NCBI RefSeq assembly: GCF_009617585.1
Contig: NZ_WIXI01000022.1
Span: forward strand, 1 to 64,000
Direction of reading: 5' to 3'
Source of the DNA: Endobacterium cereale
GTDB taxonomy: Bacteria; Pseudomonadota; Alphaproteobacteria; Rhizobiales; Rhizobiaceae
Length of the DNA stretch: 64,000 bases
A program made the position numbers and the translations under genes. The notes under the pieces were generated by a model. It searched no databases. It had not been told where the DNA came from and worked only from the letters and a program-made list of their open reading frames with translations. Shown in pieces: positions 38,338 through 48,004 of the stretch (positions are counted from its first letter, which is position 1; each line of letters begins with the position of its first letter).

Positions 38338-39072
38338 TTGATCCGGCGCGTCTTCAACTATCGCAAGGTTCCCTACGCGGAAATCCGCGCTTTCTCCGTG
38401 CACATCCTCACGGCTTCCGGATCGTTCTTCGCATTTCTCGGCGTTGTAGCTGCTTCTGAATCACGCTTTGTCGATATGTGGTGGTGGCTCGGCCTTGCAC
38501 TCTTCATCGATGGCATCGACGGACCGATCGCGCGAAAAGTTCGGGTGCGTGAAGTCCTGCCGAACTGGTCGGGCGATATGCTCGACAATATTATCGACTA
38601 TGTGACCTATGTGCTTCTGCCGGCTTTTGCGCTCTACAAGAGCGGCATGATCGGCGAGCCATGGTCCTTCGTGGCGGCCGGCATGATCGTCGTGTCGAGT
38701 GCCATCTATTATGCCGACATGGGCATGAAGACCGACGAATATTTCTTCTCGGGCTTTCCGGTCGTCTGGAACATGCTGATTTTCACGCTGTTCGTGATCC
38801 AGCCGAGCGCTGTAACGGCCATGATCATCGTCGCGATCTCGGTGTTCCTGACCTTTCTGCCGATTAATTTCCTGCATCCGGTACGCGTCAAGCGTCTGCG
38901 GCCGCTCAATCTCGGCATCTTTTTCGTATGGTGCGCCTTGAGTGGTTATGCGCTGCTGCTGCATTTCGACAGCCCGCCGTGGCTGGTCTGGGGCGTGGTG
39001 ATCACCGGACTTTATCTCTACGTCATCGGCGGCGTGCTGCAGATGTTCCCCAAACTCGGTGCGCCCAAATAA
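38338..39072 (+). CDS. pcs: Phosphatidylcholine synthase
   Basis: A 244-residue membrane enzyme from TTG 38338. It condenses CDP-diacylglycerol with choline to give phosphatidylcholine. The modified CDP-alcohol phosphotransferase motif of bacterial Pcs, DG-x2-AR-x12-G-x3-D-x3-D, is complete: Asp61, Gly62, Ala65, Arg66, Gly79, Asp83, Asp87. About eight TM helices. The gene is typical of Rhizobiaceae and other host-associated alphaproteobacteria. It is a single-gene unit between divergent and downstream operons. Confidence 0.95.
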   Translation: MIRRVFNYRKVPYAEIRAFSVHILTASGSFFAFLGVVAASESRFVDMWWWLGLALFIDGIDGPIARKVRVREVLPNWSGDMLDNIIDYVTYVLLPAFALYKSGMIGEPWSFVAAGMIVVSSAIYYADMGMKTDEYFFSGFPVVWNMLIFTLFVIQPSAVTAMIIVAISVFLTFLPINFLHPVRVKRLRPLNLGIFFVWCALSGYALLLHFDSPPWLVWGVVITGLYLYVIGGVLQMFPKLGAPK

Positions 39073-39223
39073 GATCTGTGGCCGTATCTTGTTTGCAGTT
39101 GTGCATGGCTTAAAAAAGAGCTTGAATGTTTTTTAGGCGTTGATACGGAGAAGTCTTTGCAGATGTCATCATCCGGGCATCAGGTTTCAGAGAAAGCCGC
39201 CCGCGATGGACGAGGGGAATTGA

Positions 39224-40822
39224 GTGGTTTCATCGCAGGATCAGGGAGAGCCTTCGCTTCTTTCGGTTCGAGGGCTGACGAAGCTTTTCGGCACTTTTTC
39301 CGCATGTGACGGGATCGACCTCGATATCGCTCCCGGTGAAATCCACGCGCTGCTGGGCGAAAATGGTGCCGGAAAATCCACGCTCGTCAAGATGCTGTTT
39401 GGGGTTCTCCAGCCAAGCGCCGGGCAGATTTTCTGGCAGGGAAAGCCTGTCTCCATCTCTTCACCTGGTCAGGCAAGAAATCTTGGCATAGGAATGGTTT
39501 TTCAGCATTTTTCGCTGTTTGAAGCCCTGACCGTTGGCGAGAATATCGCGCTCTCGCTCGATCCGAAGATTTCCCTTTCGAAGATCTCGCAAGAGGCGGC
39601 GGCGCTGTCGCATGCCTATGGGCTGCCGCTCGATCCCAACATGCATGTGGCCGATCTTTCTGTCGGCGAGCGCCAGCGCATCGAAATCGTCCGTGCTCTT
39701 CTTCAGAACCCCAAACTCATCATTCTCGATGAGCCGACCTCGGTCTTGACGCCGCAGGAAGCGGAACGCCTTTTCGAGACGCTGTTCAAGCTCAAAGCCG
39801 AGGGCCGATCGGTCCTCTATATCAGTCACCGACTGGATGAAGTCCGGCAAATCTGCGACCGCGCCACCGTGCTGCGGCATGGCAAGGTGACGGGCGCCTG
39901 CGATCCGAAGCAGGAAACCCCGGCCTCGCTGGCCCGCATGATGGTGGGCAGCGATGTTGCCGCCGTGCATCGCGAGGAGCTTGGCGCGCCGGGAGAGGCG
40001 CTGCTCGAGGTTTCCGGCATGTCGGTTGCCGCACGTACGCCGTTTTCCGTATCGCTGAAGGATGTTGCCTTGGCCGTGCGGGCCGGCGAAGTGCTGGCGA
40101 TCGCCGGCGTTGCCGGTAACGGTCAGGGCGAACTCTTTGACGCGCTTTCGGGTGAATATCCGGTGAGCGACAAGGATGCCATCAAGATCCGTGGCAGGTC
40201 GGTCGGGCGTATGCGTATCAACGACCGCCGTCTGCTGGGTGCCGGTTTCGTGCCGGAAGAGCGGCATGGCCATGCGGCCGTGGCGCAGATGTCCTTGTCG
40301 GACAATCTGCTGCTTGCGCGTGCGCATTCCGATCGCAAGGCGTTTTTGTCCGGCGGGTTTGCCAGCGTCATCCGTCATGGTGCAGTGCGCAGTGCGGCTG
40401 CCCGCATCTGTCAGGCCATGGATGTGCGCAAGAGCGGTGAGGACCCGGCCGCCGGTTCGCTCTCGGGCGGAAACCTGCAAAAGTTCATCGTCGGGCGCGA
40501 ACTGGACCGCCAGCCTTCCGTGCTGGTCGTCAATCAGCCGACCTGGGGCGTGGATGCGGGAGCCGCAAGTCGTATCCGGCAGGCGCTGATCGATCTTGCC
40601 AAAGCCGGTTCGGCCGTGGTGGTGATCAGCCAGGATCTCGACGAAATTTTTGAAGTGGCGACGTCGATTGCGGTGATTTCCGAAGGCAAGCTGTCGCAAG
40701 CCTATCCGGCCGGGGAACTTTCGCTGGAACGTATCGGTCTTTTGATGGGCGGCATCCACGATTCGACCCAACATGCTTCTCATGATGCAGCCATGGCCGG
40801 GGAGGCTGCCGATGCGCATTGA
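39224..40822 (+). CDS. BMP-type nucleoside ABC transporter, ATP-binding protein
   Basis: A 532-residue protein from GTG 39224, seven bases after CGAGGGG. It has two ABC domains: the first complete (Walker A GENGAGKST near 47-56, signature LSVGERQR, Walker B LIILDEPTS), the second with degenerate Walker A (AGVAGNGQGELF) and signature LSGGNLQKFIVGREL, as usual for YufO/RbsA-like proteins. It powers import with the two permeases and binding protein downstream. Overlaps the first permease by eleven bases. Confidence 0.93.
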   Translation: MVSSQDQGEPSLLSVRGLTKLFGTFSACDGIDLDIAPGEIHALLGENGAGKSTLVKMLFGVLQPSAGQIFWQGKPVSISSPGQARNLGIGMVFQHFSLFEALTVGENIALSLDPKISLSKISQEAAALSHAYGLPLDPNMHVADLSVGERQRIEIVRALLQNPKLIILDEPTSVLTPQEAERLFETLFKLKAEGRSVLYISHRLDEVRQICDRATVLRHGKVTGACDPKQETPASLARMMVGSDVAAVHREELGAPGEALLEVSGMSVAARTPFSVSLKDVALAVRAGEVLAIAGVAGNGQGELFDALSGEYPVSDKDAIKIRGRSVGRMRINDRRLLGAGFVPEERHGHAAVAQMSLSDNLLLARAHSDRKAFLSGGFASVIRHGAVRSAAARICQAMDVRKSGEDPAAGSLSGGNLQKFIVGRELDRQPSVLVVNQPTWGVDAGAASRIRQALIDLAKAGSAVVVISQDLDEIFEVATSIAVISEGKLSQAYPAGELSLERIGLLMGGIHDSTQHASHDAAMAGEAADAH

Positions 40823-41909
40823 ACTCGAACGGCGCCCACGTGCCTCCACTGCCTTTGCCGCCATCTCGCCGCTGCTCGCGCTGGTGCTCACACTGTTTTT
40901 CGGCGGGCTGATGTTCTGGCTGATGGGCAAGGACCCGGTCGCTACGCTCTACACTTTTTTCGTCGAACCGCTGTTCGATGTCTGGTCGCTGCATGAACTG
41001 GTCATCAAGGCGGCACCGCTGATCCTGATCGCTGTCGGCCTGTCGATCTGTTATCGCTCCAACAACTGGAATATCGGCGCCGAGGGGCAGTTCACCATCG
41101 GTGCGATTACCGGTTCGATCCTGCCGGTTCTGATGCCGCAATGGCATTCGGTGCTGCTTCTACCCGCCATGCTGATCATGGGCATGCTGGGCGGCGCGCT
41201 TTATGCCGGCATCCCGGCGCTGTTGAAAACGCGTTTCAACACCAATGAAATCCTGACCAGTCTGATGCTGGTCTATATCGCCCAGCTGTTTCTCGATTGG
41301 CTGGTGCGCGGTCCCTGGCGCGATCCGCAGGGCTACAATTTTCCGAAAACCATAAGCTTTGCGCCTGAAGCGATCCTGCCGGAACTATTGGACTCCGGCC
41401 GTGCCCACTGGGCGGCCGTATTCGCCATCGTTGCGGCCGTCGCGCTGTGGTTCATGATGCGCTTCATGCTCAAGGGGTTTGAGGTTTCTGTTCTGGGTCA
41501 GGCCGAACGGGCAGGGCGGTTTGCCGGTTTCTCCTCAAAAAAGATGGTGTGGTTCGCGCTGATGCTGTCCGGCGCGCTTGCCGGGCTTGCCGGCATTTCC
41601 GAAGTGTCGGGTTCGATCGGCCATCTGCAGCCGTCGATCTCGCCGGGTTACGGTTTTACCGCCATCATCGTCGCCTTCCTCGGTCGCCTCAATCCGCTCG
41701 GCATTATCGCGTCCGGTCTGGTTCTGGCGCTCACCTATCTCGGCGGTGAAGCGGCGCAGCTGTCCATCGGCATTTCCGACAAGATTTCGCGCGTCTTCCA
41801 AGGCCTGCTGCTGTTTTTCGTGCTCTCCTGCGACACGTTGATCCTCTACCGCATCCGACTGGTGTTTTCCGGCAACAAGACTGAGGCGGGAGCTCAAAAA
41901 AATGTTTGA
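40812..41909 (+). CDS. BMP-type ABC transporter permease 1 (YufP-like)
   Basis: A 365-residue inner-membrane protein from ATG 40812 (MRIELERRPRAS). It has about ten TM helices and the family segment YRSNNWNIGAEGQFTIGAI (EAA-like region near 90-108) and NPLGIIASGLVLALTYLGGE near 305. Forms a heterodimeric channel with the next gene product, with which it overlaps by eight bases. Confidence 0.93.
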   Translation: MRIELERRPRASTAFAAISPLLALVLTLFFGGLMFWLMGKDPVATLYTFFVEPLFDVWSLHELVIKAAPLILIAVGLSICYRSNNWNIGAEGQFTIGAITGSILPVLMPQWHSVLLLPAMLIMGMLGGALYAGIPALLKTRFNTNEILTSLMLVYIAQLFLDWLVRGPWRDPQGYNFPKTISFAPEAILPELLDSGRAHWAAVFAIVAAVALWFMMRFMLKGFEVSVLGQAERAGRFAGFSSKKMVWFALMLSGALAGLAGISEVSGSIGHLQPSISPGYGFTAIIVAFLGRLNPLGIIASGLVLALTYLGGEAAQLSIGISDKISRVFQGLLLFFVLSCDTLILYRIRLVFSGNKTEAGAQKNV

Positions 41910-42816
41910 AGCAATCCTGCTGACCGTCATGACCGCCGCAACGCCGCTGGTGATCGCCGCCATGGGCGAACTGGTGGCGGAACGTTCTGGCGTGCTGAAC
42001 CTCGGTGTCGAGGGAATGATGATCATGGGCGCCGTCTGCGCCTTTGCGACGGCCCATATGACCGGCTCACCCTATCTCGGCGTTCTGGCCGGCATCGGCG
42101 GCGGTGCATTGTTTTCGCTGCTGTTCGGTTTCCTGACGCTGACGCTCGTTACCAATCAGGTGGCGACCGGTCTGGCGCTGACCATTCTCGGCCTCGGGGT
42201 CTCGGGCCAGCTGGGCGAAAGTTTTGTCGGCCTGGCCGGCACGAAACTGCAGCCGATCGTGTTTCCGGTTCTCTCGGACATTCCGTTCATCGGCCGTGTT
42301 CTGTTCGCGCAGGACCTGATCTTCTACCTGTCGATCGCGCTGATCATCGGCGTCAACTGGTTTCTGTTCAAAAGCCGCACGGGCTTGAAGATGCGGGCCA
42401 TTGGCGACAATCACGGCTCGGCGCATGCACTCGGCATCAACGTGGTGCGCACCCGTTATCTGGCCGTTCTGTTCGGCGGCGCCTGTGCCGGTCTCGCCGG
42501 AGCGCAGCTGTCGCTGGTCTATACGCCGCAATGGGTGGAAAACATGTCGGCCGGCCGTGGCTGGATCGCGCTGGCGCTTGTCGTGTTCGCCTCGTGGCGG
42601 CCTTGGCGTATTCTCGCCGGCGGTTATCTTTTCGGCGCCGTAACGATCGGTCAGCTACATGCTCAGGCCTTTGGTGTGGGCATTCCGTCGCAATTCCTTT
42701 CGGCACTTCCTTATGCCGCCACTATTGTCGTTCTTGTGATCATTTCGCATAATCGCCGCACGACACTCATCAACACGCCGGCCTCGCTCGGAAAACCTTT
42801 CGTTCCGGACCGATGA
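41902..42816 (+). CDS. BMP-type ABC transporter permease 2 (YufQ-like)
   Basis: A 304-residue inner-membrane protein; start region ELVAERSGVLNLGVEGMMIM (about 27-46) is the family signature. About nine TM helices, and GRGWIALALVVFASWRPWRI near 220 is typical of YufQ-like permeases. The ATG lies inside the end of permease 1. Its stop overlaps an unused upstream ATG of the binding-protein frame. Confidence 0.93.
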   Translation: MFEAILLTVMTAATPLVIAAMGELVAERSGVLNLGVEGMMIMGAVCAFATAHMTGSPYLGVLAGIGGGALFSLLFGFLTLTLVTNQVATGLALTILGLGVSGQLGESFVGLAGTKLQPIVFPVLSDIPFIGRVLFAQDLIFYLSIALIIGVNWFLFKSRTGLKMRAIGDNHGSAHALGINVVRTRYLAVLFGGACAGLAGAQLSLVYTPQWVENMSAGRGWIALALVVFASWRPWRILAGGYLFGAVTIGQLHAQAFGVGIPSQFLSALPYAATIVVLVIISHNRRTTLINTPASLGKPFVPDR

Positions 42817-42866
42817 CAGCGCGCAATAACAAACGAACAAACACTTCAAGCCAACAGGGGTTGAAA

Positions 42867-43940
42867 ATGAAGAAGCTGATCATCGCACTTGCTGCGTCTG
42901 CTGCCGTTCTCGGTGGTATGTCCGGTGCTGCCCAGGCACAGGAAAAGTCCAAGGTATGTTTCATCTACGTCGGTCCGAAGACCGATGGCGGCTGGACGCA
43001 GGCTCACGACATCGGTCGCATGGCGCTGGAAAAGGCAATGGGCGACAAGATCGAGACCGCCTTCCTCGAAAACGTGCCGGAAGGCCCGGATGCCGAGCGC
43101 GCCATCGAGCGCATGGCGCGTTCCAACTGCGCGATGATCTACACGACCTCGTTCGGCTTCATGGATGCGACCGTCAAGGTCGCGGCAAAGTTCCCGAAGG
43201 TGAAGTTCGAGCACGCAACAGGCTTCAAGGCAGCTGAAAACGTCGCCACCTACAATTCGCGTTTCTACGAAGGTCGCTACATCCAGGGCCAGATCGCTGC
43301 CAAGATGTCGAAGAAGGGCCTTGCCGGCTACATCGCATCCTTCCCGATCCCGGAAGTGGTCATGGGCATCAATGCCTTCGAACTCGGCGCAAAGTCGGTC
43401 AACCCGGATTTCAAGATCAAGGTCGTATGGGCAAACACCTGGGCCGACCCGGGCAAGGAAGCTGACGCCGCCAAGGCGCTGGTCGACCAAGGCGTCGACA
43501 TCCTGACCCAGCACACCGACACGACCGCGCCGATCCAGGTTGCGGCTGAGCGCGGCATCATGGCCTTCGGCCAGGCTTCCGACATGATCGCGGCCGGTCC
43601 GAAGACACAGCTGACGGCAATCGTCGACACCTGGGGTCCGTATTACATCAAGCGCACCAAGGCGATGCTGGACGGCACCTGGAAGTCGGAGCAGATCTGG
43701 GACGGCCTGAAGGACGGCATTCTCACCATGGCGCCCTACACCAACATGCCGGACGACGTGAAGGCGATGGCCGAAGAGACCGAAGCCAAGATCAAGTCGG
43801 GTGAACTGCATCCGTTCACCGGCCCGATCAACAAGCAGGACGGTTCGGAATGGTTGAAGGCCGGTGAAAAGGCCGAGGACGGCACGCTGCTCGGCATGAA
43901 TTTCTACGTCGAAGGCGTGGACGACCAACTGCCGAAGTGA
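42867..43940 (+). CDS. BMP-family periplasmic substrate-binding protein
   Basis: A 357-residue protein from ATG 42867; a longer start at 42813 would put a polar stretch ahead of the signal peptide. Signal peptide 1-25 (cleavage AQA). Family features: VCFIYVGPKTDGGWTQAHDI, ARSNCAMIYTTSFGFMDATV and GVDILTQHTDTTAPIQVAAE. Related BMP proteins bind purine nucleosides; the ligand here cannot be read from sequence. In bacterial operons of this type the binding protein often comes first; here it is last. Confidence 0.93.
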   Translation: MKKLIIALAASAAVLGGMSGAAQAQEKSKVCFIYVGPKTDGGWTQAHDIGRMALEKAMGDKIETAFLENVPEGPDAERAIERMARSNCAMIYTTSFGFMDATVKVAAKFPKVKFEHATGFKAAENVATYNSRFYEGRYIQGQIAAKMSKKGLAGYIASFPIPEVVMGINAFELGAKSVNPDFKIKVVWANTWADPGKEADAAKALVDQGVDILTQHTDTTAPIQVAAERGIMAFGQASDMIAAGPKTQLTAIVDTWGPYYIKRTKAMLDGTWKSEQIWDGLKDGILTMAPYTNMPDDVKAMAEETEAKIKSGELHPFTGPINKQDGSEWLKAGEKAEDGTLLGMNFYVEGVDDQLPK

Positions 43941-43984
43941 TGTTGGCTCATCGGCCTTAAGCCGTTGAGGTAACGAAGTTTGAA

Positions 43985-44015
43985 AAGGGCGCTCTGAAAG
44001 GAGTGCCCTTTTTGT
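43985..44015 (+). terminator. Intrinsic terminator of the BMP transporter operon
   Basis: AAGGGC(G)CTC TGAAAG GAG(T)GCCCTT followed by five T. Confidence 0.85.
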
Positions 44016-44096
44016 ATCGCTGCGTTACAAGCCGTTGATAGTGTTTCCATCAGCCTTTCGCTAAATGACGGGCAGGATGACCCAAGGAGTTTCAAG

Positions 44097-45455
44097 ATGA
44101 GCCGCACATGTCTGGCCGTGATCCTCGCCGCAGGCGACAGCACCCGCATGAAATCGTCGATGTCGAAAGTGCTGCATCCGGTCGCCGGCCGTCCGATGAT
44201 CGCGCATGTGATGCAGGCAGTCGTCGGCGCCGGCATGGGCGATGCGGCGCTGGTGCTTGGCCGTGATGCGGACAAGGTGGAAAAGGCGGCGCAGATCGGC
44301 GGCATCAACACGTCGAGCTTTTTGCAGACGGAGCGGCTCGGCACCGGTCACGCTGTTCTGGCGGCCCGCGAAGCGATCGCCAAGGGTTATGACGATGTGG
44401 TCGTCGCTTATGGCGACGTGCCGTTGATCACGCCGGCCCCCTTTGAGGCTGCACGTGTAAAGTTGGCCGAAGGCGCCGATATCGTTGTCATCGGTTTCCA
44501 TACCGACAAGCCGACCGGTTATGGTCGCCTCCTCGTCGAGAATGGCGAGTTGATCGCCATCCGCGAGGAAAAGGACGCGACGGACGAAGAGCGCAAGGTC
44601 ACCTGGTGCAATAGCGGCCTGATGGCGATCAATGGTGCCAAGGCTCAGGCACTGCTCGACAAGATCGACAACAAGAATGCCAAGGGTGAATATTATCTCA
44701 CCGATCTGGTGGAAATCGCCCGTGCTGCCGGTGGCAAGGTCGTGGCCGTCGATGCGCCGGAAAGCGAGCTGACCGGCTGCAACAACCGCGCCGAACTGGC
44801 CTATATCGAAAAGCTCTGGCAGGAGCGCCGTCGCCACGAGATCATGGTGTCCGGCGTGACGATGATTGCACCGGAAACCGTCTTTTTGTCCTTTGATACG
44901 CAGATTGGCCAGGATGCGCTGATCGAGCCGAATGTCGTCTTCGGACCCGGCGTCACCGTCGAGAGTGGTGCCGTCATCCATGCATTCTCGCATCTTGAAG
45001 GCGCTCATGTTTCTGCCGGTGCGACCGTCGGGCCTTATGCGCGCCTGCGTCCGGGTGCCAATCTCGGAGCCGGTTCTAAGGTCGGCAATTTCTGCGAGGT
45101 GAAGAAGGCAGAGATCGGCGAGGGCGCCAAGGTCAATCACCTGACCTATATCGGCGACGCATTTATCGGTGCCCATACCAATATCGGGGCCGGCACAATC
45201 ACCTGCAATTATGACGGCGTGAACAAGCACGAAACCCGCATTGGCGCAGACGCCTTTATCGGTTCGAACTCGTCGCTGGTGGCGCCGGTGACGATCGGCG
45301 ATGGTGCCTATGTGGCGTCCGGCAGCGTCATCACCGACGATGTACCTGCCGAAGCGCTGGCGTTTGGCCGGGCCCGTCAGGAAGTGAAGCCTAATCGTGC
45401 AAAGCTGATCCGCGAGCGGGCACTGGCGCTCAAGAAGGCGTGCAGCGGTACATAA
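44097..45455 (+). CDS. glmU: Bifunctional UDP-GlcNAc pyrophosphorylase / GlcN-1-P acetyltransferase
   Basis: A 452-residue enzyme making UDP-GlcNAc for peptidoglycan and lipid A. Pyrophosphorylase domain 1-230 with the nucleotide loop [20 protein letters not shown]; left-handed beta-helix acetyltransferase domain about 250-440 with hexapeptide repeats ([13 protein letters not shown]) and [12 protein letters not shown], whose His348 corresponds to the catalytic His of E. coli GlmU. Followed by a terminator and by glmS, the enzyme two steps earlier in the pathway. Confidence 0.97.
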   Translation: MSRTCLAVILAAGDSTRMKSSMSKVLHPVAGRPMIAHVMQAVVGAGMGDAALVLGRDADKVEKAAQIGGINTSSFLQTERLGTGHAVLAAREAIAKGYDDVVVAYGDVPLITPAPFEAARVKLAEGADIVVIGFHTDKPTGYGRLLVENGELIAIREEKDATDEERKVTWCNSGLMAINGAKAQALLDKIDNKNAKGEYYLTDLVEIARAAGGKVVAVDAPESELTGCNNRAELAYIEKLWQERRRHEIMVSGVTMIAPETVFLSFDTQIGQDALIEPNVVFGPGVTVESGAVIHAFSHLEGAHVSAGATVGPYARLRPGANLGAGSKVGNFCEVKKAEIGEGAKVNHLTYIGDAFIGAHTNIGAGTITCNYDGVNKHETRIGADAFIGSNSSLVAPVTIGDGAYVASGSVITDDVPAEALAFGRARQEVKPNRAKLIRERALALKKACSGT

Positions 45456-45482
45456 CAGAACAGTTACGATGCGAAGTTAAAA

Positions 45483-45516
45483 GGGAGCCCGGCATGCCGG
45501 GCTCCCTGTGTTTTCA
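45483..45516 (+). terminator. Intrinsic terminator after glmU
   Basis: Near-perfect GGGAGCCCGG/CCGGGCTCCC hairpin with a short loop (45483-45506), followed by TGTGTTTT. Confidence 0.8.
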
Positions 45517-45665
45517 GGGTGTTTAAACTCGCTCTTTACGTATTTCTAAATGTTAACGGTGGAGCGTTACGCTTCGACATTGAAAGTGACCATCTGCCCG
45601 ATTGCGTAAGTCACTGGATCGGCTAGGTATTCGCTCGGATCTAACCAACTTGGGAAAAAGCGTAC

Positions 45666-47492
45666 ATGTGTGGAATTGTCGGGATCGTCGGAAAAGGCCC
45701 GGTGGCAGAGCGTCTTGTCGATGCGCTGCGCAGGCTCGAATACCGCGGCTACGATTCGGCCGGTGTCGCCACCATCCATGACGGCGTAATGGATCGCCGC
45801 CGTGCCGAAGGCAAACTGTTCAACCTCGAAAAGAAGCTCGACGGCGAACCGCTGCCGGGTAATATCGGCATCGCGCATACCCGCTGGGCCACCCACGGCG
45901 TGCCGAACGTGCTGAATGCGCATCCGCATTTCGTCGACGGCGTTGCCGTGGTCCATAACGGCATCATCGAGAATTTTTCCGAACTGAAGGACGAACTGGT
46001 CGCTGAAGGCGCCGTGTTCGAAAGCCAGACGGATACCGAAGTCGTTGCGCATCTGCTGGCGAAATACACACGCGAAGGTCTCGACCATCGCGCTGCCATG
46101 CTGAAAATGCTGAACCGCGTGCACGGTGCCTATGCGCTGGTGGTGATGTTCAAGGATGCGCCGGACACCATTCTGTCGGCCCGTTTTGGACCGCCGCTGG
46201 CGATCGGTCACGGTCGCGGCGAGATGTTCCTCGGTTCCGACGCTATTGCGCTGTCGCCATTCACCAACGAGATCACCTATCTGGTCGATGGCGATTTTGC
46301 CGTCATCACCCATGACAAGCTCGAAGTCACCGATTATTCCGGCAAGCCGGTAAAGCGCCAGAGCCAGATTTCCCAGGCGGCGGCCTATGTGGTGGACAAG
46401 GGCAACCACCGCCACTTCATGGAAAAGGAAATCTACGAGCAGCCGGAGATCATTTCACATGCGCTCGGCAACTACGTGGATTTCGCCGCCAAAACGCTGA
46501 AGCCGCAGGCCGATGCCATCGACTTTTCAAAACTGTCGGGCCTTGCCATTTCCGCCTGCGGCACGGCCTATCTTGCAGGCCTTGTCGGCAAATACTGGTT
46601 CGAGCGTTATGCACGCCTGCCGGTCGAGATCGATGTAGCCTCGGAATTCCGTTACCGCGAACTGCCACTGTCGCCAACGCAGGCGGCGCTGTTCATCTCG
46701 CAGTCCGGCGAGACTGCCGATACGCTCGCTTCTCTGCGATATGCCAAGGAGCAGGGGCTGAAGATCGGCGCCATCGTCAACGTGCAGGAATCGACCATCG
46801 CGCGTGAATCCGATGCGGTCTTCCCGATCTTGGCCGGCCCGGAAATCGGCGTTGCGTCCACCAAGGCGTTCACCTGCCAGCTGGCGGTTCTGGCGTCACT
46901 CGCAATCGGTGCTGCCCGCGCGCGTGGCACGATCGATGCGGCTGCTGAAAAGGAAATGATCGGTCACCTGATCGAGATGCCGCGCATCATGAGCCGCGTC
47001 CTTAATGCCGTGCAGCCGCAGGTCGAGGCATTGTCGCGTGACCTGTCCCGTTTCAAGGACGTGCTGTATCTCGGCCGCGGCACCAGTTATCCACTGGCGC
47101 TGGAAGGTGCGCTGAAACTCAAGGAAATCTCCTATATCCACGCCGAAGGTTATGCCGCTGGCGAGCTGAAGCATGGCCCGATCGCGCTGATCGACGAGAA
47201 TATGCCGGTGATCGTGATTGCCCCTTACGACCGCTTCTTCGACAAGACCGTGTCGAACATGCAGGAAGTGGCGGCGCGCGGCGGCAAGATCATCTTCATT
47301 ACCGACGAAAAGGGCGCGGCTGCCACCAAGCTGCCGACCATGGCAACCATCGTGCTGCCGGAAGTCGATGAAGTGATCTCTCCGATGATCTACGCCCTGC
47401 CGATCCAGTTGCTGGCCTACCACACGGCCGTCTTCATGGGCACCGACGTCGACCAGCCGCGCAACCTGGCAAAATCGGTCACCGTCGAGTGA
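45666..47492 (+). CDS. glmS: Glutamine-fructose-6-phosphate aminotransferase
   Basis: A 608-residue enzyme making glucosamine-6-phosphate, the first step of the hexosamine path. It begins MCGIVGIVG, so Cys2 is the N-terminal glutaminase nucleophile; the glutaminase domain spans to about 230. Two SIS isomerase domains follow (ISACGTAYLAG near 295, SQSGETADTLASL near 345, and YLGRGTSYPLALEGALKLKE near 465). It ends KSVTVE, the family C terminus. Own promoter region of 210 bases; no glmS ribozyme is seen. Confidence 0.97.
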   Translation: MCGIVGIVGKGPVAERLVDALRRLEYRGYDSAGVATIHDGVMDRRRAEGKLFNLEKKLDGEPLPGNIGIAHTRWATHGVPNVLNAHPHFVDGVAVVHNGIIENFSELKDELVAEGAVFESQTDTEVVAHLLAKYTREGLDHRAAMLKMLNRVHGAYALVVMFKDAPDTILSARFGPPLAIGHGRGEMFLGSDAIALSPFTNEITYLVDGDFAVITHDKLEVTDYSGKPVKRQSQISQAAAYVVDKGNHRHFMEKEIYEQPEIISHALGNYVDFAAKTLKPQADAIDFSKLSGLAISACGTAYLAGLVGKYWFERYARLPVEIDVASEFRYRELPLSPTQAALFISQSGETADTLASLRYAKEQGLKIGAIVNVQESTIARESDAVFPILAGPEIGVASTKAFTCQLAVLASLAIGAARARGTIDAAAEKEMIGHLIEMPRIMSRVLNAVQPQVEALSRDLSRFKDVLYLGRGTSYPLALEGALKLKEISYIHAEGYAAGELKHGPIALIDENMPVIVIAPYDRFFDKTVSNMQEVAARGGKIIFITDEKGAAATKLPTMATIVLPEVDEVISPMIYALPIQLLAYHTAVFMGTDVDQPRNLAKSVTVE

Positions 47493-47992
47493 TTTTTCGG
47501 CAAGAGCAGCTGGGGGACGCGGCGGTAATTGCTGCCGTCACCGCGGCGGCTTTTGACGGAATGCCATATAGTGATGGCAACGAGGCTGCCATCATCGACC
47601 GCTTGCGAGACGCCGGTGCGCTGGCAGTTTCATTGGTCGCGGAGATCGATGGTGTTGTCGTCGGCCATGTCGCCTTTTCGCCGGTGACGTTTTCCAGTGG
47701 TGAGGATGGCTGGTTTGCGCTCGGCCCCGTTTCGGTTCTGCCGGAGCATCAGGGGCAGGGCACTGGAGCCCAGCTGATTCGCGATGGACTTGAAGCGATC
47801 AGAAATCGTGGTGCGGCCGGCTGCGTTCTGCTGGGTGAGCCGGCTTATTACAGGCGTTTTGGTTTCTTTACGGACACAGGCCTCACCAGTCCGGGCCTGC
47901 CTCCGGAATATTTGATGGCGCTCCCCTTGCGGGGGCAGATACCATCCGGCATTCTTTCCTTCCACAACGCTTTTGGCGTTGCTTCAGAATAA
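47489..47992 (+). CDS. GNAT-family N-acetyltransferase
   Basis: A 167-residue protein from GTG 47489, overlapping the glmS stop by four bases. The acetyl-CoA loop is LGPVSVLPEHQGQGTGAQLI (V-x-P-x2-Q/R-x2-G-x-G), preceded by VVVGHVAFSPVTF, and ends GEPAYYRRFGFFTDTGL. This matches the YhbS-like subgroup of GNATs. Substrate unknown; coupling to glmS may be only operon economy. Confidence 0.9.
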   Translation: MIFRQEQLGDAAVIAAVTAAAFDGMPYSDGNEAAIIDRLRDAGALAVSLVAEIDGVVVGHVAFSPVTFSSGEDGWFALGPVSVLPEHQGQGTGAQLIRDGLEAIRNRGAAGCVLLGEPAYYRRFGFFTDTGLTSPGLPPEYLMALPLRGQIPSGILSFHNAFGVASE

Positions 47993-48004
47993 AATCAGGC
48001 TTTT

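Noticed and set aside
39461..40930. 489-codon minus-strand frame over the ABC ATPase
   Set aside because: Shadow of the conserved ATP-binding protein; His/Arg-rich translation without domains.
45456..45665. glmS ribozyme or riboswitch before glmS
   Set aside because: The spacer has a terminator for glmU but no ribozyme core could be recognised, and glmS ribozymes are typical of Gram-positive bacteria.
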